Positions 54,631 to 59,591 of a stretch of DNA of 59,591 nucleotides are shown piece by piece. The stretch is taken from contig JBFKAV010000005.1 of assembly GCA_041621405.1 (NCBI GenBank), forward strand, positions 1 to 59,591, written 5' to 3'. A program made the position numbers and the translations under genes. Numbering within the stretch: the stretch's first letter is position 1; each line of letters begins with the position of its first letter. This DNA comes from JBFKAV01 sp041621405. Lineage in GTDB: Bacteria > Pseudomonadota > Alphaproteobacteria > Rhodobacterales > Rhodobacteraceae. The notes under the pieces were generated by a model. It saw only the letters and a program-made list of their open reading frames with translations, was not told where the DNA came from and searched no databases.

Positions 54631-55253
54631 GCGGTCACCTCCTTTATCGTCCCAGGGACCTCGGCCTCGCCCCGTCCGGTCACGGTCCGGATGTGCGCGA
54701 GCGCCTGCCGGAACGAAGGCTCGGAGAGGTTATGGAAGACGAACGGAAACGGCGCCACGGGGATGGTCGTGTGGACGCTGAAGGCGAGACAACAGCTTCG
54801 GCCGGTCTGCTTCACGGCCACTTCCCCGCTGGGCGCGATGGTCGCTACGACGTGCCGGGGGCCGACGAGTCCCGGACACCCTTCGAACATGCGGCGCTCG
54901 CTGAGGGAGTAAAGCGTTCCCGCGGCCAGAAAGAGCTGGATCGCCAGGAAGCTGGCAAACACGAGGCCGATAAGGGAAATCATGCCCTGTGTGATCATCG
55001 CTCGCGGCGAGCGGACCATGAAGCCCTCGAAGGCCGTTCCTTGGAAGGCGCGGTTGGCCGCGACGAGGTCTAGGATGCCGGAAATGCCGTGGATCGCGAT
55101 CGCCAGCCCCAGAACGAAGAGCGGAACCTGCCAGGGACGAACCGTGCAGAGCACGATGGGACGCCCGCTCCAGACAATTCGTTCGCCGGGCTGCAGGAGG
55201 GGGGAGGGGGGCTCCGCCTTCTCGTGCGCCCTACGCCGTTCCGAGCGCGTCAT
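54627..55253 (-). CDS. membrane protein of unknown function in the pyr operon (2)
   Basis: Protein of about 208 aa with an N-terminal basic stretch, PSPLLQPGERIVWSGRPIVL, two hydrophobic segments (VPLFVLGLAIAIHGISGI; MISLIGLVFASFLAIQLFL) and a soluble tail. Related in its opening to the next gene, which may be an old duplicate. Start could be the ATG at 55253 (TGATG with pyrB) or the GTG at 55256. It overlaps the following gene by 4 bp. Confidence 0.8.
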   Translation of the reverse strand: MTRSERRRAHEKAEPPSPLLQPGERIVWSGRPIVLCTVRPWQVPLFVLGLAIAIHGISGILDLVAANRAFQGTAFEGFMVRSPRAMITQGMISLIGLVFASFLAIQLFLAAGTLYSLSERRMFEGCPGLVGPRHVVATIAPSGEVAVKQTGRSCCLAFSVHTTIPVAPFPFVFHNLSEPSFRQALAHIRTVTGRGEAEVPGTIKEVTA

Positions 55254-56215
55254 CACACCATCACCCCTGCCGCCGCGCGGCCGCGCTCGGCCCGCAGGTT
55301 CTGCGCCAGAAGCTCCATCGCCGCCATCCGGACCGCGACCCCCATCTCCACCTGCTCCTGGATCACCGAGCGGTTGATGTCGTCGGCGAGCGTCCCGTCG
55401 ATCTCCACGCCGCGGTTCATCGGGCCGGGATGCATGACGATGGCATCCGGCTTGGCTGTGGATAATTTCTCGCCGTCCAGGCCGTAACGGTGGAAATATT
55501 CCCGCTCGGAGGGGATGAAGCCGCCGTCCATCCGCTCTTTCTGCAGACGCAGCATCATCACCACGTCGGCGCCCTTCAGGCCCTCCTTCATGTCGTCGAA
55601 GACCTCGACGCCGAACTCCGCCACCTGCGCCGGCATCAGTGTGGGCGGCCCGACCAACCGGATGCGGTTCTCCAGCTTGCCGAGGAGAAGCAGGTTCGAG
55701 CGGGCGACCCGGCTATGGGCGATGTCGCCGCAGATCGCCACCGTCAGTCCATTGAGCCGACCGGTCTCGCGGCGGATCGTCAGGGCGTCGAGAAGCGCCT
55801 GGGTCGGGTGCTCGTGGCGGCCGTCGCCGGCGTTGATCACCGCGCATTCCACCTTCTGCGCCAGCAGGTCGACCGCGCCCGAGGCCGGGTGGCGGACGAC
55901 GAGGAGATCGGGGTGCATGGCGTTCAGCGTCAGCGCGGTGTCGATCAGCGTCTCGCCCTTCTTCACCGAGGAATGGCCTACGACCATGTTCATCACGTCG
56001 GCACCGAGCCGCTTGCCGGCCAGCTCGAACGAGGCCTGGGTGCGGGTCGAGGCCTCGAAGAACATGTTGATCTGGGTGAGGCCGGCGAGCGCGTCGCCGC
56101 GTTTCTCGGTGCGGCGGTTGAACTCGACGTAGCGCTCGGCGAGGTCGAGGACGGCCAGGATCTCCCGCGGGGCCAGGTGCTCGATGCCGAGCAGATGCTT
56201 GGCGCGGAATGTCAT
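55253..56215 (-). CDS. pyrB: aspartate carbamoyltransferase catalytic subunit
   Basis: Catalytic subunit of aspartate transcarbamoylase, 320 aa, forming carbamoyl aspartate. The carbamoyl-phosphate site FEASTRTQASFELAGKRLGA is near residue 54, and the second motif HPTQALLDALTIRRE near residue 140. Length is standard. First gene of an operon with two membrane proteins, the dihydroorotase-like gene and plsY. Divergent from the uracil-DNA glycosylase gene across 112 bp. Confidence 0.96.
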   Translation of the reverse strand: MTFRAKHLLGIEHLAPREILAVLDLAERYVEFNRRTEKRGDALAGLTQINMFFEASTRTQASFELAGKRLGADVMNMVVGHSSVKKGETLIDTALTLNAMHPDLLVVRHPASGAVDLLAQKVECAVINAGDGRHEHPTQALLDALTIRRETGRLNGLTVAICGDIAHSRVARSNLLLLGKLENRIRLVGPPTLMPAQVAEFGVEVFDDMKEGLKGADVVMMLRLQKERMDGGFIPSEREYFHRYGLDGEKLSTAKPDAIVMHPGPMNRGVEIDGTLADDINRSVIQEQVEMGVAVRMAAMELLAQNLRAERGRAAAGVMV

Positions 56216-56327
56216 GCGTTCCCCGTCCTGCTTCCCTCGTGCCCCCGGTTCCGCTTATGGCAAAAGCCGGGCGGGCGGGCAACGGGTCGGCTTCCCGGTC
56301 GGCCCTGAATCGGCTAGGTCTTTGGCC

Positions 56328-57122
56328 ATGCAGCACGACCTTACACCGGAAGCGATGCTCGCGGCGCTCTCCTGGCAGGTCGAGCTCGGCGCCGACGAGG
56401 CGATTCGCGACGCGCCGGTGAACCGCTTCGAAGAGACCACAACGGCTAAAGGCCAATCCGCGCAGCCCGAACCGACTCCGCCGCCCAGGTCGCGCCCCAC
56501 CGACGGTCCCGCGCAGGCCGATCCGTTGGCCGAAGCGCGCGCTGCCGCGGCGGCGGCGAAAACCCTCGACGAACTCGTCGAGGCGATGGCCGCCTACGAG
56601 CGCTGCGAGCTGAAGCGAGGGGCGCGGAGCTTCGTCTTCTCCGACGGCAACCCGGATGCACGGGTGATGATCGTCGGCGAGGCGCCGGGACGCGAGGAGG
56701 ACCAGCAGGGAAAGCCCTTCGTCGGCCGCGCCGGCCAGCTGCTCGACCGGATGTTCGCCGCCATCGGCCTCTCGCGGGCAAGCCCGGACGCGGAAGCGTC
56801 GTTCTACATCACCAACATCCTGCCCTGGCGGCCGCCGCAGAACCGCGACCCCTCGTCGGACGAGCTCGCTATGATGACCCCGTTCATCCTGCGCCACATC
56901 GAGCTCGCCGATCCCGAGATCGTGGTCACCATGGGGCGGTTTTCGCTGGGAGTGCTGACCGGGCTTTCCGGGATCACCCGGGTCCGCGGCAAGTGGACGC
57001 AAGCCGGCGGAATACCCTGCCTGCCGATGCTGCACCCGGCCTACCTGTTGCGCAATCCGGCGGCGAAGCGCGAGGCCTGGGCGGACCTGCTGGAACTGAA
57101 GGCGCGGCTCGGGGGAGGCTGA
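56328..57122 (+). CDS. uracil-DNA glycosylase family 4-like protein without FeS cysteines
   Basis: Protein of about 264 aa with an extra N-terminal part of about 85 residues. Motif A is VGEAPGREEDQQGKPFVGRA (117-136), motif B is LHPAYLLRNP (235-244). Family-4 enzymes hold a [4Fe-4S] cluster by four cysteines; here the expected sites read YERC (Tyr90), LPWRPP (Trp167) and AMMTPF (Met183), leaving only Cys93. So the cluster is probably absent. Start is the ATG before QHDLTPEAM. Uracil excision is likely but not certain. Confidence 0.83.
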   Translation: MQHDLTPEAMLAALSWQVELGADEAIRDAPVNRFEETTTAKGQSAQPEPTPPPRSRPTDGPAQADPLAEARAAAAAAKTLDELVEAMAAYERCELKRGARSFVFSDGNPDARVMIVGEAPGREEDQQGKPFVGRAGQLLDRMFAAIGLSRASPDAEASFYITNILPWRPPQNRDPSSDELAMMTPFILRHIELADPEIVVTMGRFSLGVLTGLSGITRVRGKWTQAGGIPCLPMLHPAYLLRNPAAKREAWADLLELKARLGGG

Positions 57123-57123
57123 C

Positions 57124-57723
57124 GTGCGAATCCTCGCGTTCTCCGACCTGCACCTGTCGCGGCTCCACGCCGAGGCCCTGGTCGAGGCCAGCGGCACCGC
57201 CGACCTGGTGATCGGTGCCGGCGATTTCTGCAGCGCCCGGCGCGGGCTCGACGAGGCGATGGCGCTCATCGCCGGGATCGGGGCGCCGATGGTCGTCGTG
57301 CCGGGCAATGCCGAAAGCGCAGACGAGCTTCGGGCGGCGGCGCCGGACGGCACGGTGGTGCTGCACGGGGAGGCGGCCGAAATCGGCGGGGTGAGCCTCT
57401 TCGGGCTCGGCTACGGCGTGCCGGTCACGCCCTTCGGCGCCTGGTCCTGCGACCTCACAGAGGCGGCGGCGGCCGAGCTCATTGCGCGCTGCGACACAGC
57501 CGAGATCCTGGTGACGCATTCGCCGCCGAAGGGGGTCGCCGACCTCACCTCCTCGGGGCAGTCGGTCGGCTCGACGGCGGTACGCGCCGCGATCGAGCGG
57601 ATCCGGCCGGAGTTGGCGCTCTGCGGCCACATCCACGACAGCTGGGGCGTGGAGGGCAGGATTGGCCCGACCCGGGTAGTCAACCTCGGCCCCTCCGGCC
57701 ACTGGTTCGAGCTCGCGCGATGA
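57124..57723 (+). CDS. metallophosphoesterase
   Basis: Calcineurin-like phosphoesterase of 199 aa. Metal-site motifs: FSDLHLSRLH, GAGDFCSARRG, PGNAESADE, THSPPKG and LCGHIHDSWG. Starts with GTG one base after the glycosylase stop; ends overlapping the LysE gene by 4 bp. Substrate unknown. Confidence 0.93.
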   Translation: MRILAFSDLHLSRLHAEALVEASGTADLVIGAGDFCSARRGLDEAMALIAGIGAPMVVVPGNAESADELRAAAPDGTVVLHGEAAEIGGVSLFGLGYGVPVTPFGAWSCDLTEAAAAELIARCDTAEILVTHSPPKGVADLTSSGQSVGSTAVRAAIERIRPELALCGHIHDSWGVEGRIGPTRVVNLGPSGHWFELAR

Positions 57724-58340
57724 TCGACCCGCTCGCGCTTCTCACCTTCCTGCCCGCCGCGCTGGCGCTCAACCTCACGCCGGGGGCCGACATGATGTTC
57801 TGCCTCGCCCAGGGCGCCCGCGGCGGCCCGCGCCCGGCGCTCGCCGCCTCGGCCGGGATCTCGGCGGGCTGCATGGTGCACGTCACCCTGGCCGGGCTCG
57901 GCCTCGGCGCGCTCGTCGCCCGCGCGCCCTGGGCGTTCGACGCGATCCGCTGGGCCGGGGTCGGCTACCTGCTCTGGCTCGTGCTGCGCACTCTCCGCAC
58001 CCCCGTCGGCGGCGCCGACCGGCCGGCGGTCCGGCCCGCCCGCGCCTTCCGCGACGGGCTGATCGTCAATCTCACCAACCCCAAGGTGATCCTGTTCATT
58101 CTCGCCTTCGTGCCGCAGTTCGTGTCGCCCGCGGTGCCGGTCCTGCCGCAGTTCCTGATCCTCGGCGCGATCCTCTCGGCCGGCGGCTTCGTCGTCAACG
58201 GCGCGGTCGGCGTGTTCTCGGGCGGGCTCGGCCGGGCGCTGGCGCGGAACGCGAGGCTCGAGCGGGTTCTGCGACTCTTCACCGCCACCGTTTTCGGCGC
58301 GCTGGCGCTCAGACTTGCGCTCGAAGGGAGGAAGGGATGA
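57720..58340 (+). CDS. LysE/RhtB family exporter
   Basis: Integral membrane protein of 206 aa of the LysE family, which exports amino acids. The family signature LNLTPGADMMFCLAQGARGG is near residue 18, followed by ALAASAGISAGCMVHV and GLIVNLTNPKVILFILAFVP. Six helices expected. Overlaps both neighbours by 4 bp. Substrate cannot be read from sequence. Confidence 0.93.
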   Translation: MIDPLALLTFLPAALALNLTPGADMMFCLAQGARGGPRPALAASAGISAGCMVHVTLAGLGLGALVARAPWAFDAIRWAGVGYLLWLVLRTLRTPVGGADRPAVRPARAFRDGLIVNLTNPKVILFILAFVPQFVSPAVPVLPQFLILGAILSAGGFVVNGAVGVFSGGLGRALARNARLERVLRLFTATVFGALALRLALEGRKG

Positions 58341-58879
58341 GCCGGATCGACGAGACGAAGGAGTTCATCCCGGTCCGCTTCGCGCTGCTCACCGTGTCGG
58401 ACAGTCGCAGCATCGCCGAGGACAAGTCGGGCGACACGCTGGCGGGTCGCATCGCCGAGGCCGGCCACGTCCTCGCCGACCGGCGGATCGTCAGGGACGA
58501 ACGGGCCGAGATCGCGGCCATCCTGCGCGAGTGGTGCGCGGACGCGGAGATCGACGCGGTGCTTACCACCGGCGGCACCGGGCTCACAGGCCGCGACGTG
58601 ACGGTCGAGGCGCACCGCGACGTCTACGAGAAGGAGATCGAGGCCTTCGCCACGGTCTTCACCATGGTCTCGATGGGCAAGATCGGCACCTCGGCGGTGC
58701 AGAGCCGCGCCTGCGGCGGTGTCGCGAACGGCACTTACCTCTTCGCGCTGCCCGGCAGCCCCGGCGCCTGCCGTGACGCATGGGACGAGATCCTGAAATG
58801 GCAGTTCGACTACCGCCACCGGCCCTGCAACTTCGTCGAGATCTTTCCGCGTCTCGACGAGCACCTGCGACGGAAGTAG
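58337..58879 (+). CDS. moaB: molybdenum cofactor biosynthesis protein B
   Basis: MogA/MoaB-type protein of 180 aa, binding molybdopterin and probably adenylating it before metal insertion. Motifs: LTVSDSRSIAEDKSGDTLAG near residue 19, VLTTGGTGLTGRDVTVEA near residue 76 and ALPGSPGACRDAWDEIL. Third molybdenum cofactor gene in the window, which also holds XdhABC. Overlaps the LysE gene by 4 bp. Confidence 0.94.
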   Translation: MSRIDETKEFIPVRFALLTVSDSRSIAEDKSGDTLAGRIAEAGHVLADRRIVRDERAEIAAILREWCADAEIDAVLTTGGTGLTGRDVTVEAHRDVYEKEIEAFATVFTMVSMGKIGTSAVQSRACGGVANGTYLFALPGSPGACRDAWDEILKWQFDYRHRPCNFVEIFPRLDEHLRRK

Positions 58880-58980
58880 TCTCGAGCCACGTAACACGCA
58901 TGTGGCTTGGAGCCGCGCGCCCCGCGCGCTAGATTCCTCATGCGGGCAAGAGATCGCCCGCAGTTAGCCGGACACGTGCG

Positions 58981-59591
58981 ATGCGCTTTCTCCGCCGCAG
59001 CCTCGTCGGCCTGTTCCTCGTCGCCGTCACGGCGGCGCTGCTCGCCTGGGCCGGGGCCACGCTGGTCGGCGCGATCCAGGAGCGGATGGCGCGCGACGGT
59101 GGCGCCCGGCCGGCGGAGGAGCGGGTCTTCGCTGCCAACGTGGTCGCGGTGGAGCCCAGCACCATCGCGCCGCAGATGACCGTCTTCGGCGAGGTCCGGA
59201 GCCGCCGCACGCTCGAGGTGCGGGCCACGTCCGGAGGCACCGTGGTGGAGCTTTCGCCCAATCTCGAGGAGGGCGGCGCGGTCGCCGCGGGCGAGCTCCT
59301 CGTCGCCATCGACCCGGCCGATGCCGAGGCCGCGCGCGAGGTCGCGCGCACCGATCTGGCCGAGGCCGAGGCGAGCCTCGCGGAGACTCTGCGCGCGTTG
59401 GTGCTGGCCGCCGACGACCTCGCTTCGGCCGAGGCGCAAGCCGAGCTGCGCGCCCGCTCGCTGGCCCGCGCCCGCGACCTGGCAGCGCGCGGGGTCGGCA
59501 CCGAGGCCGCCGTCGAGACCGCCGAACTGGCCGAGGCCCAGGCCGCTCAGGCCATCCTTGCCCGCCGCCAGGCGCTGGCCCAGGCCGAAGC
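58981..59591 (+). CDS. RND efflux membrane-fusion protein, cut by the window edge
   Basis: First about 203 residues of a HlyD/AcrA-type periplasmic adaptor. An N-terminal helix (residues 7-31, SLVGLFLVAVTAALLAWAGA) is followed by the half-lipoyl region (RATSGGTVVELSPNLEEGGA, then GELLVAIDP) and an Ala/Glu-rich alpha-hairpin that continues past the edge. The partner RND pump should lie further right. The remaining part of the gene is not in the window. Confidence 0.87.
   Translation, partial: MRFLRRSLVGLFLVAVTAALLAWAGATLVGAIQERMARDGGARPAEERVFAANVVAVEPSTIAPQMTVFGEVRSRRTLEVRATSGGTVVELSPNLEEGGAVAAGELLVAIDPADAEAAREVARTDLAEAEASLAETLRALVLAADDLASAEAQAELRARSLARARDLAARGVGTEAAVETAELAEAQAAQAILARRQALAQAE

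Overview
The window is one gene-dense, very GC-rich chromosomal segment. Codon use, gene content and gene order suggest an alphaproteobacterium of the Rhodobacterales (Rhodobacteraceae-like): an xdhABC operon fused to a BMP-type ABC transporter, glcD-glcE-glcF, pgsA-moaD-moaE, a plant-like glutamate-cysteine ligase, and short dispersed hairpin repeats. I see no phage, insertion sequence, CRISPR array, tRNA or rRNA. No gap between genes exceeds about 230 bases. The last gene runs off the right edge.

Layout, left to right. 42-3491 (-) is dnaE. 3710-13337 (+) is a seven-gene run, xdhA-xdhB-xdhC, ATPase, two permeases and a BMP-type binding protein: purine or nucleoside uptake coupled to xanthine oxidation, closed by a strong hairpin. 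13407-16603 holds an EF-hand protein, a D-amino-acid dehydrogenase-like flavoprotein, hydroxypyruvate isomerase and a DUF1285 protein. 16676-23562 (+) is a MoxR / DUF58 / two-large-membrane-protein operon. 23660-26043 (-) encodes two secreted proteins, one with five PPC-like repeats. 26212-30456 (+) is glycolate oxidase glcD-glcE-small membrane protein-glcF behind a palindromic promoter. 30510-33224 holds a trypsin-like protease, Hsp20 and an S41-like protein. 33266-35907 (-) is an ECF sigma factor coupled to a membrane VWA protein. 36137-39047 holds a HIT protein, a GT14-type glycosyltransferase and a divergent sulfotransferase.

39161-42480 is a small decay zone: two tandem paralogous secreted proteins, the first cut by an in-frame amber codon, followed by a frameshifted slyX. 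42522-44733 is hemolysin III, pgsA, moaD and moaE. 44842-47968 (-) holds a secreted protein, a coiled-coil membrane protein and an OmpA-family protein. 48029-51674 holds ubiA, rsmE, a membrane protein and gshA. 51693-56215 (-) is pyrB, two small membrane proteins, a dihydroorotase-like gene and plsY, chained by overlapping stop/start codons, then a DUF805 gene. 56328-59591 (+) holds a family-4-like uracil-DNA glycosylase, a phosphoesterase, a LysE exporter, moaB and the start of an RND membrane-fusion protein.

Three molybdenum-cofactor genes (moaD, moaE, moaB) share the window with a molybdenum enzyme (XdhB). The points most worth checking are the hairpin repeat inside xdhA, the palindrome around a perfect TATAAT before glcD, the amber-interrupted paralogue, the slyX frameshift, the dihydroorotase-like protein without metal ligands, the glycosylase without its iron-sulfur cysteines, and the ECF/VWA pair without a recognisable anti-sigma gene. 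I found no defence system or clearly new multi-gene machine.
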